64,000 nt of DNA from Shinella lacus (GTDB lineage Bacteria; Pseudomonadota; Alphaproteobacteria; Rhizobiales; Rhizobiaceae): the NCBI RefSeq assembly GCF_010994755.1, contig NZ_WHSB02000008.1, forward strand, positions 124,001 through 188,000, in the 5' to 3' direction. Numbering within the stretch: position 1 is the stretch's first letter; every line of letters begins with the position of its first letter. The position numbers were made by a program, and so were the translations under genes. The notes under the pieces are model-generated. The model saw only the letters and a program-made list of their open reading frames with translations. It searched no databases and had not been told where the DNA came from. Shown here in pieces: positions 45,718-55,243 of this stretch.

Positions 45718-48435
45718 ATGGAAAAAAGTCTCGCCCGATATATTTGGGACCACACCCGGCCGCAGCAGCTCTTCATCCTGCTGATCGTCGCCCTGTCCAT
45801 GATCCCTTATTATCTCGCCTTCGACCTGCCCAAGCAGATCGTCAACGGCCCGATCCAGGGAAGCGGCTTCGACCAGCCGGGCGATACCGAGCTGTTCATG
45901 CCGATCAGCTTCGACATACCGTTCTGGGGGCATGTCGAGCTTTATGGCGGCCTGCCGCTGGAGCGCATGCCGTCGCTGCTCGCGCTCAGCCTGACGTTCC
46001 TCGTGCTCGTCATCATCAACGGCCTGTTCAAATATTACATCAACACATACAAGGGCCGCCTCGGCGAGCGGCTCCTGCGCCGCATCCGCTATGAGCTGGT
46101 GGACCGCATCCTCCGGTTCCCGCCGAAATATTTCAAACACGTCAAGGCCGGCGAAGTCTCCTCCATGGTCAAGGACGAGGTGGAACCGCTCGGCGGCTTC
46201 ACCGCGGATGCCTTCGTGCAGCCGGCCCTTCTCGGCGGCCAGGCGCTGACGGCGCTGATCTTCATCTTCATCCAGCATTTCTGGCTGGGTTTCATCGCCT
46301 TTGCCATGGCGATGATCCAGGTCGGCATCATCCCGCGCATGCGCCGCCGGCTGATCGAGCTTGGCCGCGAGCGCCAGATCACCGCCCGCCAGCTTGCCGG
46401 CCGCGTCGCCGAGATCGTCGACGGCATCGGCACGATCCACGCCTACGACACCTCCAACTACGAGCGCGCCGACATCGCCGCGCGCCTCGGCCACATCTTC
46501 CGCATCCGCTACGACATCTACCAGTGGAAGTTCCTGGTCAAATTCCTCAACAACTTCCTCGCCCAGCTCACCCCCTTCCTGTTCTATTGCATCGGCGGCT
46601 ACCTCACGATCGTCGGCAAGCTCGACGTCGGCCAGTTGGTGGCGGTCATCAACGCCTACAAGGAGCTGCCCGGCCCGCTGAAGGAACTGATCGACTGGGA
46701 GCTGGTGCGCCAGGACGTGCAGGTGAAATACGAGCAGGTCGTCGAGCAGTTCGATGCCGACAACCTGATCGAGCCGGAAATCCAGGCCCTCAACGCGGCG
46801 AACGGCACCATGCTGAACCATCCGCTCAGCGCCACCAACCTGGTGCTGGAGGACGATATCGGCGGGCGCGTGCTGGAGCACGTCTCGGTCAAGATATCGC
46901 CCGGCGAAACCGTCGCCATCATCGGCACGGCGGCGAGCGGCGGCGACAGGCTGGCCGAAGCGCTCGGCCGCATCATCTGGCCCGCCGGCGGCAAGGTGAC
47001 GGCCGGCGACGACGACCTGTATGCGCTGCCGGAATCCGTGACGGGCCGCCGCATCTCCTATGCCTCGCCCGATGCCTATTTCTTCCATGGCAGCCTGGAG
47101 GACAACCTGCTCTACGGCGTCAAGCATGCGCCCGTTGAGCCCGCCGCCTACAAGGGCGCGGCCTCCGACCAGCGCAAATGGGACGTGCTGGAAGCGCAGC
47201 GCTCCGGCAATCCGGATTTCGACCTCAAGGGCAACTGGATCGACCTGGAGACGCTGCATGCCAATGGCTCGGCCGGGCTGTTCGGCTCGATGATGGCGGT
47301 GCTCGATATCGTGGAACTGTCCGACGACGTGCTGCAGCTCGCGCTGCACTCGACGCTGCCGGCCGATGCCGAGGTGGCACCCGCCGTCGCCGCCGAGATC
47401 GTCGCCTTGCGCCGGGACCTGCGCGAAGAGCTCAACCGCCGCGACATGAACAACCTCGTCATCCCCTTCGAGGAGGACGCCTACAACACAGAGGCGCCGG
47501 TCGCCGAAAACCTGTTCTTCGGCATGATGCCGGACCCGAAGGCCTCGACCCGGGCGATCGTCAAGACGTCGTATTTCCGCAATATCATGCGCGAAAGCGG
47601 GCTCGGCGACGCGCTGTTCAAGATGGGCCAGGGCATTGCCGAAAGCACGGTCGAACTCTTCAAGGACTTGCCGCCCGACCATCCGTTCTTCGAGCAGCTG
47701 ACCTATATGCGGGGCGACGAGATCCCGACCTATCAACACCTGCTCCAGCGCCTGCGACACAATGCCACGCCGAGCGACGAGGACCGCATCGCGCTCATCC
47801 GCCTCTCGTTCTTCTATGTCGAGCCGCGGCACCGCTTCGGCGTGCTCGACGAGGCGCTGATGCGCAAGATCGTAGAAGTGCGCCACCAGTTCCATGCAAA
47901 CCTGCCGCCGGAACTTCAGGGCTATATTGAACGTTACGACCCGAATGCTTATCTGACGTCAGGAACGCTGGTCGACAATATCGTCTTCGGCAAGCTTAAC
48001 CATCGTTATAGCGATGCTGTTCCGAAGTTGAGGGAGATCGGCGGAGACCTGCTCAGGAAAAGGCCCGAGCTTTACCGCGCGCTGATGGCGCTGGGGCTCG
48101 AGTCGAATGTCGGGGCAGGCGGACGGCGGTTGAACAACTTGCAGCGGCTGAAGCTCAGCCTGGCACGCGCACTCATCCGCCGGTCGGATTATTACATCTT
48201 CAACCGGCCGCTCTCGGGGTTGGACCACCACCTCCAGGAGCACATCGTGGAGGCAGCACTTGCGTTCCTGGCCAAGAGCGGTGATAATCCGGCTGTTGTC
48301 TGGGTTTTGTCAAATACCCCGCTTGCAAAACACTTTAAAAGAGTGCTTGCTTTTGATGGCGGAACATTGGTGGAAGACGGAGCCTACGACACGATTGTCG
48401 AAAGCGGTACGGTATACAAGCAACTGATAGCATGA
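45718..48435 (+). CDS. ABC-exporter-like protein with degenerate, enlarged nucleotide-binding domain
   Basis: The 905-residue protein has an N-terminal exporter-type membrane domain (about 1-310; KGRLGERLLRRIRYELVDRI is classical for this fold) and a divergent ATPase domain from about 375. The P-loop reads GTAASGGD (403-410), lacking the Lys and Ser/Thr; the signature is LNNLQ (805-809) instead of LSGGQ; Walker B is YYIFNRP (825-831) with Asp replaced by Asn and Glu by Arg; the switch His is missing (VLSNTP). P-loop and signature lie 400 residues apart instead of about 100-130. Three segments, SLEDNLLYG (459-467), PVAENLFFG (594-602) and TLVDNIVFG (750-758), each resemble the stretch after the Q-loop. 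It probably acts as a non-hydrolysing or regulatory transporter for a glycan. Confidence 0.8.
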   Translation: MEKSLARYIWDHTRPQQLFILLIVALSMIPYYLAFDLPKQIVNGPIQGSGFDQPGDTELFMPISFDIPFWGHVELYGGLPLERMPSLLALSLTFLVLVIINGLFKYYINTYKGRLGERLLRRIRYELVDRILRFPPKYFKHVKAGEVSSMVKDEVEPLGGFTADAFVQPALLGGQALTALIFIFIQHFWLGFIAFAMAMIQVGIIPRMRRRLIELGRERQITARQLAGRVAEIVDGIGTIHAYDTSNYERADIAARLGHIFRIRYDIYQWKFLVKFLNNFLAQLTPFLFYCIGGYLTIVGKLDVGQLVAVINAYKELPGPLKELIDWELVRQDVQVKYEQVVEQFDADNLIEPEIQALNAANGTMLNHPLSATNLVLEDDIGGRVLEHVSVKISPGETVAIIGTAASGGDRLAEALGRIIWPAGGKVTAGDDDLYALPESVTGRRISYASPDAYFFHGSLEDNLLYGVKHAPVEPAAYKGAASDQRKWDVLEAQRSGNPDFDLKGNWIDLETLHANGSAGLFGSMMAVLDIVELSDDVLQLALHSTLPADAEVAPAVAAEIVALRRDLREELNRRDMNNLVIPFEEDAYNTEAPVAENLFFGMMPDPKASTRAIVKTSYFRNIMRESGLGDALFKMGQGIAESTVELFKDLPPDHPFFEQLTYMRGDEIPTYQHLLQRLRHNATPSDEDRIALIRLSFFYVEPRHRFGVLDEALMRKIVEVRHQFHANLPPELQGYIERYDPNAYLTSGTLVDNIVFGKLNHRYSDAVPKLREIGGDLLRKRPELYRALMALGLESNVGAGGRRLNNLQRLKLSLARALIRRSDYYIFNRPLSGLDHHLQEHIVEAALAFLAKSGDNPAVVWVLSNTPLAKHFKRVLAFDGGTLVEDGAYDTIVESGTVYKQLIA

Positions 48436-48481
48436 CTGGTGAGAATTGATCGAGTAGCCGAAATCGAGGCGGTTGACTATT

Positions 48482-48901
48482 ATGATCCTGAACGACGAAG
48501 TACAGATGCTACGACGGGTTCCGCTCTTCTCGGGGATTGATGCGGCAAAGCTCAAGCTGCTCGCATTTGCCTCCAACCGCGTCTGCTACCGTGAAGGCCA
48601 AGAACTCTTCCATCAGGGCGACGAAGGCGATGCTGCCTATGTCGTGCTGTCGGGCGTCGTCGACGTTTACAAGGCAGGCCCTTCCGGAGACGAGAAAATT
48701 GCCTCCGCCGGCTGCTGTTCGGTCGTTGGCGAAATCGCCATCCTCTGCGGCACGGCGCGCAATGCCACGGTGAAGGCCTCAACGGCCGTCGAGGCCCTGC
48801 GCATCAGCAAGGACTGCTTCCTGAAGGTCCTCTCGACCTGCCCGCGCAGCATGGCCGAAACCATGCGTGTGGTCGGCCAGCGGCTTGCCCACAGCCACTG
48901 A
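48482..48901 (+). CDS. Stand-alone cyclic-nucleotide-binding domain protein
   Basis: This 139-residue protein is a single CNMP/Crp-type beta barrel: LRRVPLFSGIDAAKLKLLAF, then LFHQGDEGDAAYVVLSGVVD and the phosphate-binding cassette VVGEIAILCGTARNATVKAS with its conserved Arg. There is no DNA-binding helix-turn-helix. The ATG at 48482 is preferred to a TTG at 48473. Lying 46 bases after the degenerate exporter gene, it may confer control by cAMP, cGMP or another cyclic nucleotide on that protein. Confidence 0.82.
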   Translation: MILNDEVQMLRRVPLFSGIDAAKLKLLAFASNRVCYREGQELFHQGDEGDAAYVVLSGVVDVYKAGPSGDEKIASAGCCSVVGEIAILCGTARNATVKASTAVEALRISKDCFLKVLSTCPRSMAETMRVVGQRLAHSH

Positions 48902-48946
48902 AGGCGTCTTCAGCGCTTCCTCTACCGACGACAACCTGTCCGGTGT

Positions 48947-48966
48947 CGCCCGCTTTTCGGCGGGCG
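48947..48966 (+). terminator. Rho-independent-like terminator after the cNMP gene
   Basis: Arms CGCCCGC (48947-48953) and GCGGGCG (48960-48966) with loop TTTTCG are followed by TTTGCGTTT. This ends the glycosyltransferase-exporter transcript 46 bases after the last stop. The remaining gap up to 49083 shows no further feature. Confidence 0.6.
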
Positions 48967-49083
48967 TTTGCGTTTCCAGTAGTCTTGCCGATCGACTGCA
49001 TTCGTTCGCGAATCCGCCTGTTTGCGTGGCGAAGAAATGCCGGTGAAATGCGGCGGAAACAAGGGGATAAGGTTAACGCCAGC

Positions 49084-49824
49084 TCATATTTCCGTGAGCA
49101 GATCGTCAACGCCGAACCAGCCGCAATCGGCTGTCCCAGCGGTCGCCTCGAAGACCAGCGCCATCACATCCCACGCTGCTTGATCATGCACCAGATGATG
49201 GGTGAGGAGCCCGATCGGCCCCTCCTGCGCCTGTGAGACCCGCACCAGATCGGCGATCACCGCCTCCACTTCCCGCCCGCCGCGCGTGCCGCGCCAGTCG
49301 ATGATGTCGACATGGGTGTTCAGCATCTGAAGCGGCGCCGGCTTTTCCGGGCCGAAGACCGAGAGCGCCCGAAAGCCGATGCCCGGCAGGCCGGCGACGA
49401 CGGACGGGGCGATGCGGTTCCACGGCGGCACGAGCATCGGCGCGAATCGGCCGGCATGCAGGGCGGACAGTTTTCCAAACCCCTCGCCCAGTTCGCGAAG
49501 AACCTCTTGCGCCGGCCGATGGTCGCCCAGTTCCTGGTTCTTCTCGTGCGCTCCCGCATAACTTTTGTGCGCCCAGCCATGCACCGCCACTGAGACGCGG
49601 CTTTCGCCCGCAAGGCGATCGGCCAGCGCCTGCCCGGTGAACGCCGGAATGGTGGCGAGCAGCACCGGCACGTCATGCGCGGCCGTCAGCGTTAGCAGCC
49701 GGTCGAGCGGGGCAGTCGGCTCGATGGCATCGTCGTCGCGCAGCCACAGGCGCAACGGCTTGCCGCTATCGGCCCGGCGGGCGATTTCGTCCAGCAGGGG
49801 TTTTGCGATTGCGGGCAGCGTCAT
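49084..49824 (-). CDS. Polysaccharide deacetylase family protein
   Basis: The 246-residue NodB-fold protein has metal-binding aspartates in [11 protein letters not shown], the His pair motif [11 protein letters not shown], the PPWNRIAP loop and the C-terminal His in LLTHHLVHD. These match the carbohydrate esterase 4-like deacetylases that remove N-acetyl groups from glycans. The start (ATGA) overlaps the stop of the glycosyltransferase gene at 49821-50918, so they are expressed together. No signal peptide is seen, so it acts in the cytoplasm, perhaps on a lipid-linked sugar. Confidence 0.82.
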   Translation of the reverse strand: MTLPAIAKPLLDEIARRADSGKPLRLWLRDDDAIEPTAPLDRLLTLTAAHDVPVLLATIPAFTGQALADRLAGESRVSVAVHGWAHKSYAGAHEKNQELGDHRPAQEVLRELGEGFGKLSALHAGRFAPMLVPPWNRIAPSVVAGLPGIGFRALSVFGPEKPAPLQMLNTHVDIIDWRGTRGGREVEAVIADLVRVSQAQEGPIGLLTHHLVHDQAAWDVMALVFEATAGTADCGWFGVDDLLTEI

Positions 49825-50918
49825 CTCTTCTCTCCGAGGGATTGGCGCAGGATGGCATCGAGCGCCGTTGCGGCGGCCGGCAGGGAATGCTCCGCGACAA
49901 CACGGGCGCGCGCATTTTTCGCCATGCGGCTGCGCTCCGCCGCATCGCCAAGCAGGGCCGCAATCGCCGCCGCATAGGCGGCGGCATCGCCCGGTTCGGT
50001 CAACAGGCCCGTTTCGCCGTGTTCGACGACCTCCGGCACCCCCGCCGTCGCGAAGGCGACGACCGGCAGCCCCGCGGCCTGCGCCTCCAGATAGGCAAGT
50101 CCATAGGCCTCGCCGCAGCCCGGCCAGACATAGAGCGCGCCCTTCGACAGGATATCCGCCACCTCCGCGCGCTCCCTCTGCCCCAGCCAGTCGATCCGCC
50201 CTTCCCCAAACCCGGCAAAGAGCGCTTGCACCTCCGCGCGCAAAGGCCCATCGCCCACCACGGAAAGGTGCCAGGGCACGTCTGCGATCCGGCTCAGGCC
50301 TTCCGCGAGCGCGCGAAAACTCGCCAGCTTGTCGCCAGCGCGCATCATGGCGACCGTGACGAGGTGGTGAGGCTCCGGCTGCGCTGCCTGCGCGGTGAAA
50401 AGCCCCTCGTCGATGAAGGGTTTCAAGGCGGCGATCGCCGCATCCGGGGCGGCATCCGTAAGGCCCGCGCGGTCGCGGGCGGTGAGGCCGATATTGACGG
50501 CCGCGCCGCGCACCGTTTGCAGTACGCCGGCCTGCATCTCGCGCCAGATGCCGAGGTTGCGGCGCGGGGAATAGGAGGCCTCGGCCGTCACATAGGCGAG
50601 CCCGAACGTCTGGCAGACCGCGGGTCCGATCAGGTCCGGCGCCTTGTAATAGGGATGGTAGCAGAACCACAGGTCCGGCGCGCCCTGCCCCCGCCATAGC
50701 GCCGAAAGCCGGGCGATCTCCGCCTCGGCCTCCGCCTTGAGCCGCGCATAACCGGCCTCGTGGGCACTATCGCCGAGGAAGGCGCGCAGCCCGGAGGCGA
50801 GCGTCACCTCATGTCGGGCGCGCTTCAGGCATTCGACGATCTGGCGCGCCATCAGCCGGTCCCCCGAGGGAACCGCATGTTCCGGCGACTTCAGCGGGGC
50901 GTAGAATGCGATCTTCAT
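49821..50918 (-). CDS. Glycosyltransferase family 4 protein
   Basis: The 365-residue GT-B enzyme starts [20 protein letters not shown] at the ATG at 50918; in-frame extension to 51095 looks non-coding. The C-terminal lobe contains [20 protein letters not shown] with the GT4 E-x7-E type region. It forms a two-gene unit with the deacetylase, an arrangement similar to lipid-A or glycolipid glycosylation followed by deacetylation. It is divergent from the nucleotide-sugar dehydrogenase gene at 51022. Confidence 0.82.
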   Translation of the reverse strand: MKIAFYAPLKSPEHAVPSGDRLMARQIVECLKRARHEVTLASGLRAFLGDSAHEAGYARLKAEAEAEIARLSALWRGQGAPDLWFCYHPYYKAPDLIGPAVCQTFGLAYVTAEASYSPRRNLGIWREMQAGVLQTVRGAAVNIGLTARDRAGLTDAAPDAAIAALKPFIDEGLFTAQAAQPEPHHLVTVAMMRAGDKLASFRALAEGLSRIADVPWHLSVVGDGPLRAEVQALFAGFGEGRIDWLGQRERAEVADILSKGALYVWPGCGEAYGLAYLEAQAAGLPVVAFATAGVPEVVEHGETGLLTEPGDAAAYAAAIAALLGDAAERSRMAKNARARVVAEHSLPAAATALDAILRQSLGEKR

Positions 50919-51021
50919 GGACTCGTTGCGCTGGTTTCGGCGGTGGATGGGCGAGACTTGACAGGCCGGCCAAACTCTCCCATCTGAACACGCCGGTCTT
51001 GTATATGTGCGCGGAGTGCCG

Positions 51022-52365
51022 ATGCCAACAGCCTTGCCTTCCCACGAGACGCTGCTTGCGCGCATCCAATCCCGCGAGGCGCGCATCGGCATCATCGGCC
51101 TCGGTTATGTCGGCCTGCCGCTCGCCATCACCGTCGCGCGCGCCGGTTTTTCCGTGCTCGGCTTCGATATCGACCCCGGCAAGATCGTCGCGATCGACGC
51201 CGGAAGAAGCTATATCGAGGCCGTTTCCAGCGAGATCCTCGCCGAGGAACACCGCGCCGGCCGCTTTGCCGCCACGAGCGATTTCGGCCGGCTCGGCGAT
51301 TGCGACGTCATCGCCATCTGCGTGCCGACGCCGCTCACCCGCCACCGCGATCCCGACATGAGTTTCGTCGAAAAAACCTGCCGCGACATCGCGCGCACGC
51401 TGCGCCCCGGCCAGCTCATCGTGCTGGAATCGACCACCTATCCCGGTACCACCGACGGCCTCGTGCGCCGCACGCTGGAGGCCGGCGGGCTGAAATCGGG
51501 CCATGATTTCTTCCTGGGCTTCTCGCCGGAGCGCGAGGACCCCGGCAACCGACAGTTCCAGACCTCGACCATCCCGAAGGTCGTCGCCGGCGATGGCGCG
51601 GAGGCGCAGGCGCTGGTCGTTGCCTTCTACGGCGCGGTGGTGAAGACCGTCGTGCCGGTCTCCTCCACCGCCACGGCGGAGGCAGTGAAGCTCACGGAAA
51701 ACGTCTTCCGCGCCGTCAACATCGCGCTGGTGAACGAGCTCAAGGTGATCTACGAGGCCATGGGCGTCGACATCTGGGAGGTGATCGACGCGGCAAGCTC
51801 TAAACCCTTTGGCTACATGCCCTTCTATCCCGGCCCCGGCCTCGGCGGCCATTGCATCCCGATCGATCCCTTCTACCTCACCTGGGCATCGCGCGCCTAT
51901 GAACTGCCGACCCGTTTCATAGAGCTTGCCGGCGAGATCAACTCCGCCATGCCGCGCCATGTGGTGGAAAAGCTCGCCGAAGCGCTCGACCGGCGGCAGG
52001 GCAAGGCGCTGAGCCGCTCGAAGGTGCTGGTGATCGGCCTCGCCTACAAGAAGAACGTGCCGGATATCCGAGAAAGCCCCTCGCTGAAGCTGATCGAGCT
52101 GATCGAGGAGCGCGGCGGTTCGGCGAGCTACTATGACCCGCATGTGCCGGAAATCCCGCCGACCCGCGAATATGGCGCCTTCAAGGGCCGGCCCTCGGTC
52201 GCCTGGAGCGAGGCGGAAATCCGCGCCTTCGACGCCGTGCTGATCGCCACCGACCATGACGGTGTGGACTATGCGGCACTCGCCGACTGGAGCACGCTCA
52301 TCGTCGACACCCGCAACGTCTTCGCCCGGCGCGGCATTGCCGCCGACACGATCATCAAGGCCTGA
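51022..52365 (+). CDS. Nucleotide-sugar 6-dehydrogenase (WbpA/WecC/TuaD-type)
   Basis: The 447-residue dehydrogenase has [38 protein letters not shown], and the catalytic Cys in [18 protein letters not shown]. The GGHC-IP signature separates it from the GGSCFPKD type of rkpK and points to UDP-N-acetylhexosamine or similar UDP-sugar oxidation to the uronic acid. The ATG at 51022 has GGAG upstream; a GTG at 51007 is possible. With methyltransferase and metallophosphoesterase genes following at five- and four-base gaps, it belongs to a glycan-building unit. Confidence 0.87.
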   Translation: MPTALPSHETLLARIQSREARIGIIGLGYVGLPLAITVARAGFSVLGFDIDPGKIVAIDAGRSYIEAVSSEILAEEHRAGRFAATSDFGRLGDCDVIAICVPTPLTRHRDPDMSFVEKTCRDIARTLRPGQLIVLESTTYPGTTDGLVRRTLEAGGLKSGHDFFLGFSPEREDPGNRQFQTSTIPKVVAGDGAEAQALVVAFYGAVVKTVVPVSSTATAEAVKLTENVFRAVNIALVNELKVIYEAMGVDIWEVIDAASSKPFGYMPFYPGPGLGGHCIPIDPFYLTWASRAYELPTRFIELAGEINSAMPRHVVEKLAEALDRRQGKALSRSKVLVIGLAYKKNVPDIRESPSLKLIELIEERGGSASYYDPHVPEIPPTREYGAFKGRPSVAWSEAEIRAFDAVLIATDHDGVDYAALADWSTLIVDTRNVFARRGIAADTIIKA

Positions 52366-52370
52366 CATCC

Positions 52371-52856
52371 ATGAGCCGTCTGGAAAGTTTTATCCGCCGC
52401 ATGTCCGCCCAGCGCGACGTCATCGATCATGTGCGCGATAGCCTGCCGCTGCCCGCCACCGGCGCCATCCTGGAAATCGGCCTCGGCAACGGCCGCACTT
52501 TCGATCACCTGCGCGAAAAATTCCCCGGCCGGCGCATCGTCGCCTTCGACCGCGCCTTTGGCGCGCATACATCCTCCGCGCCGCCGGCCGAAGACCTGGT
52601 GCTCGGCGAGATCGCCGAGACGGCGAAGGCCTTTGCCGGCACGGGCGCGGCCCTCGTCCATGCCGATATCGGCACCGGCTACGAGGACAAGGACGCCATC
52701 ACGCTGACCTGGCTGCCCGGCATCGTCGCGCAGGCGCTCGGCACGGGCGGCATCGCCGTCAGCGGCCTCCCGCTCGATCATGCGGCCCTCGAACCGCTGC
52801 CGCTGCCCGCAACGGTCGATAACGACCGCTACTTCCTCTACCGCAGAAGGCCGTAA
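52371..52856 (+). CDS. SAM-dependent methyltransferase
   Basis: This 161-residue class I methyltransferase has motif I as ILEIGLGNGRTFDHLREKFP and a later strand ALVHADIGTGYEDKD. It is short for the family, with little beyond the SAM-binding fold. The gene lies between nucleotide-sugar dehydrogenase and metallophosphoesterase genes. The product may methylate a sugar or glycolipid of the same pathway, but the acceptor cannot be judged from the sequence. Confidence 0.78.
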   Translation: MSRLESFIRRMSAQRDVIDHVRDSLPLPATGAILEIGLGNGRTFDHLREKFPGRRIVAFDRAFGAHTSSAPPAEDLVLGEIAETAKAFAGTGAALVHADIGTGYEDKDAITLTWLPGIVAQALGTGGIAVSGLPLDHAALEPLPLPATVDNDRYFLYRRRP

Positions 52857-52860
52857 CGCC

Positions 52861-54498
52861 ATGCCGGCCGTCGCCGTCATCGCGGATGCCCATTTCCACG
52901 ACATCGAGGGCGACTACGATTTCGCCGGCATTACGCTCGCCGGCCGCAAGCTGACGGTGCGCAACTGGGCCGATACCGCCGGCTCGACCCGCGTGTTCAA
53001 CGAGAGTTTCGCCGCCCTGCCCGCCGCGCTCGACCGCATCGTCGCGCGCGGCATCCGCCATGTCGTGCTGCTCGGCGATTATAGCGACGACGGCCAGCGC
53101 GAGACGGTGGCAAGCCTCGTGCGGCTGCTGGAAAACTACCGCGCCCGCCACGGCCTCGCCTTCTATGCCACGCCCGGCAACCACGACGTCTTCGGCCCGC
53201 TCGGCAAGCATCGCGACACCCGCTATGTCGATGCCACGGGCGGCACGACGCTGGTGACCAGCGATGCCGAAAAGGCCGCCGACGATCCCGGCAACCCGGT
53301 CGTCACGCCAAAAATGTATTGCGAGGGTATTCCGGCAGGCCTCATGCCGATGCGCGATTTCGGCTATTTCCGCCGCCCGGAATATCTCCATTGGGAAACG
53401 CCCTTCGGCGAGAGCGACGACACGGCCGCGCGCGAACACGACCTCTTTTCCGCCGACGGAAAGACCATGCGCCGGCTGATGGACGCCTCCTATCTGGCCG
53501 AGCCGGAGGCGGGCCTCTGGCTGCTGATGATCGACGCCAATGTCTTCGAGCCGCGCAATGGCGGGCGCGATATCTCCCGGAAAAAGGCCTTCATCGACAG
53601 TTCGGACGCCGGCTGGAACGCGCTTTTGCGGGTCAAACCCTATCTCATCGACTGGATCGCCGACGTCGCGGCGCGCGCCGAGCGTGAGGGCAAGCAGCTG
53701 CTCGCCTTCTCGCATTATCCGGCGGTCGATCCGTTCGAGGACGATGCGCAAACCGAGCGCCGGCTGTTCGGCGAGACCAACGTGGCGAAACGCACGCCGC
53801 GTCCCCTTGTGGCGGAGACGCTCGACAAGGCCGGCCTGCGGCTGCATTTCAGCGGCCACCTGCATGTCGAGGCCCGTACCCGCCTCGCTGGCCTCACCAA
53901 TATCGCCGTGCCCTCGCTCGTCGCCTTCCCGGCCGGCTTCGTCGTCGTGCATGCGGAAGGTGAGGCACCGATGGTGGAGAGCGTGTCGCTCGCCGAAGAG
54001 CCGCTCGATGCCGATCTCCTCGCGCTCTACCGCGCCGAACACGCCCGCGCCGGCATCGCGCCGGACCCGGCGATGGCAGCGCCAGACTACGGCACCTTCC
54101 TCCACCGCCATATGCGCCCGCTGGTGCTGGAGCGCTTCCTGCCGAAGGAATGGCCGCCGGAAATGGCGGCGCAGGCGCGGCGCATGACGCTGTGGGATCT
54201 CGGCCTGCTGATGGCAGGCACGGCGCTGGAGGCGAAGGCGGCGGAATCCGGTGTTGATGCCCCCTGGATGCAGGCTCGCCCGCTGCTGGATCTCGTGGTC
54301 GACTGGTACTCCCTGCGGCAGTCGCCAGCCCAGGCGCCCACCTACATTCCGCCCGAAAACCTGCACGCCTACCGCTTTCTCGCCAAGGCCTATGGCGACA
54401 GGCAGGCCGACCCGCACACCCCGCGCGGCTTCTTCGCGCTCTTCCTCGGCGTGCTTGCGACCAGTCTGGAGCGTATGGTGCAAAGCCTGCCGGCTTGA
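52861..54498 (+). CDS. Calcineurin-like metallophosphoesterase
   Basis: The 545-residue protein shows the full dimetal set: Asp8-x-His10 in VIADAHFHD, LLGDYSDDGQ, PGNHDVFGP, SHYPAVD and the C-terminal GHLHVEA. An additional 200 residues after the catalytic domain have no recognised family. There is no signal peptide. It could be a cyclic-nucleotide or nucleotide-sugar phosphodiesterase, or could release a phosphate from a lipid carrier. It is the last gene of the unit starting at 51022. Confidence 0.82.
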   Translation: MPAVAVIADAHFHDIEGDYDFAGITLAGRKLTVRNWADTAGSTRVFNESFAALPAALDRIVARGIRHVVLLGDYSDDGQRETVASLVRLLENYRARHGLAFYATPGNHDVFGPLGKHRDTRYVDATGGTTLVTSDAEKAADDPGNPVVTPKMYCEGIPAGLMPMRDFGYFRRPEYLHWETPFGESDDTAAREHDLFSADGKTMRRLMDASYLAEPEAGLWLLMIDANVFEPRNGGRDISRKKAFIDSSDAGWNALLRVKPYLIDWIADVAARAEREGKQLLAFSHYPAVDPFEDDAQTERRLFGETNVAKRTPRPLVAETLDKAGLRLHFSGHLHVEARTRLAGLTNIAVPSLVAFPAGFVVVHAEGEAPMVESVSLAEEPLDADLLALYRAEHARAGIAPDPAMAAPDYGTFLHRHMRPLVLERFLPKEWPPEMAAQARRMTLWDLGLLMAGTALEAKAAESGVDAPWMQARPLLDLVVDWYSLRQSPAQAPTYIPPENLHAYRFLAKAYGDRQADPHTPRGFFALFLGVLATSLERMVQSLPA

Positions 54499-54512
54499 CG
54501 CGCCCGCGGTTG

Positions 54513-54533
54513 GCATATACAAACTGCATATAC
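54513..54533. promoter_or_regulatory. Tandem GCATATAC repeat before the toxin-antitoxin genes
   Basis: GCATATAC occurs at 54513-54520 and 54526-54533, 13 bases apart, just upstream of the antitoxin gene. A possible -35 TTGACG (54495-54500) is 17 bases before TACAAA (54518-54523). VapB antitoxins autoregulate, so this is a natural operator candidate. Confidence 0.35.
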
Positions 54534-54548
54534 ATGGGAGCCGACGCC

Positions 54549-54821
54549 ATGCCCATCCGATCACCCTCGTCAAAGCCCAAAGAGGCCAAGTTGTTTCGCA
54601 ACAACCGCAGCCAGGCGGTGCGGATTCCCGTGGAATTCGAGTTGCCGGGGGATCGCGTGTTGATTCGTCGCGAGGGCATGAAGCTCATCATCGAGCCCGT
54701 CACCGGGCCGGCCAACATCGTGGAACTGCTGGCCCAGTGGAAGAAGGAAGCGCCGCTCGGGCCGGAGGACCAATTCCCGGATATCGAGGATATGCCCGCA
54801 AAGCCCGAGAATATCTTTTGA
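54549..54821 (+). CDS. vapB: VapB-type antitoxin (AbrB/MazE-like)
   Basis: This 90-residue protein has an N-terminal swapped-hairpin AbrB fold (AKLFRNNRSQAVRIPVEFEL, then DRVLIRREGMKLIIEPVT) that binds operator DNA, and an acidic C-terminal tail that would block the toxin. The ATG at 54549 is preferred to an in-frame ATG at 54534. It is translated directly before the PIN-domain gene. VagC/VapB assignment is secure by structure and neighbour. Confidence 0.85.
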   Translation: MPIRSPSSKPKEAKLFRNNRSQAVRIPVEFELPGDRVLIRREGMKLIIEPVTGPANIVELLAQWKKEAPLGPEDQFPDIEDMPAKPENIF

Positions 54822-54829
54822 GCGGCTAT

Positions 54830-55222
54830 ATGCTCGACACCAACATCATCAGCGACATCATCCGCAACCCGTTCGGGCCGGCGGCGCGGCGCATCGAGGA
54901 GGTCGGGCCTCGGGACATCTGCACCAGCATCGTCGTCGCGGCCGAACTGCGCTACGGTTGCGCGAAGAAGGGTTCGGCCAGGCTGCTCGAAAAGGTCGAG
55001 GGCGTGCTCGGGACGATTCCGGTTCTGCCGCTAGATGTGCCGGTCGATGCAGGATATGGCGCCATTCGTGCGGAACTGGAGATGGCCGGGCAGATTATCG
55101 GTCTCAACGATTTGCTGATCGCCGCCCACGCCCAGGCGCTCAATCTGACATTGGTGACGGACAACACACGCGAATTCAGCCGCATCCGGGGCCTGGATGT
55201 GGAAAACTGGCTGGCAAGATAG
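54830..55222 (+). CDS. vapC: VapC-type PIN-domain ribonuclease toxin
   Basis: This 130-residue PIN protein has all four acidic positions: Asp3 (MLDTNIISDI), Glu39 (VAAELRYG), Asp94 (GLNDLLIAAHA) and Asp111 (LVTDNTREF). VapC toxins cut RNA, often initiator or other tRNA. An alternative TTG at 54818 overlaps the antitoxin stop and would add four residues. The pair forms a complete type II toxin-antitoxin system. Confidence 0.87.
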   Translation: MLDTNIISDIIRNPFGPAARRIEEVGPRDICTSIVVAAELRYGCAKKGSARLLEKVEGVLGTIPVLPLDVPVDAGYGAIRAELEMAGQIIGLNDLLIAAHAQALNLTLVTDNTREFSRIRGLDVENWLAR

Positions 55223-55243
55223 CCGGCACCGTGCCCCGCCTTC

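Noticed and set aside
45718-48435. Explaining the odd ABC protein as a frameshifted or chimeric gene
   Set aside because: One uninterrupted frame of 905 codons with GC-rich third positions throughout and a membrane domain in normal position; degeneration affects motifs, not the frame.
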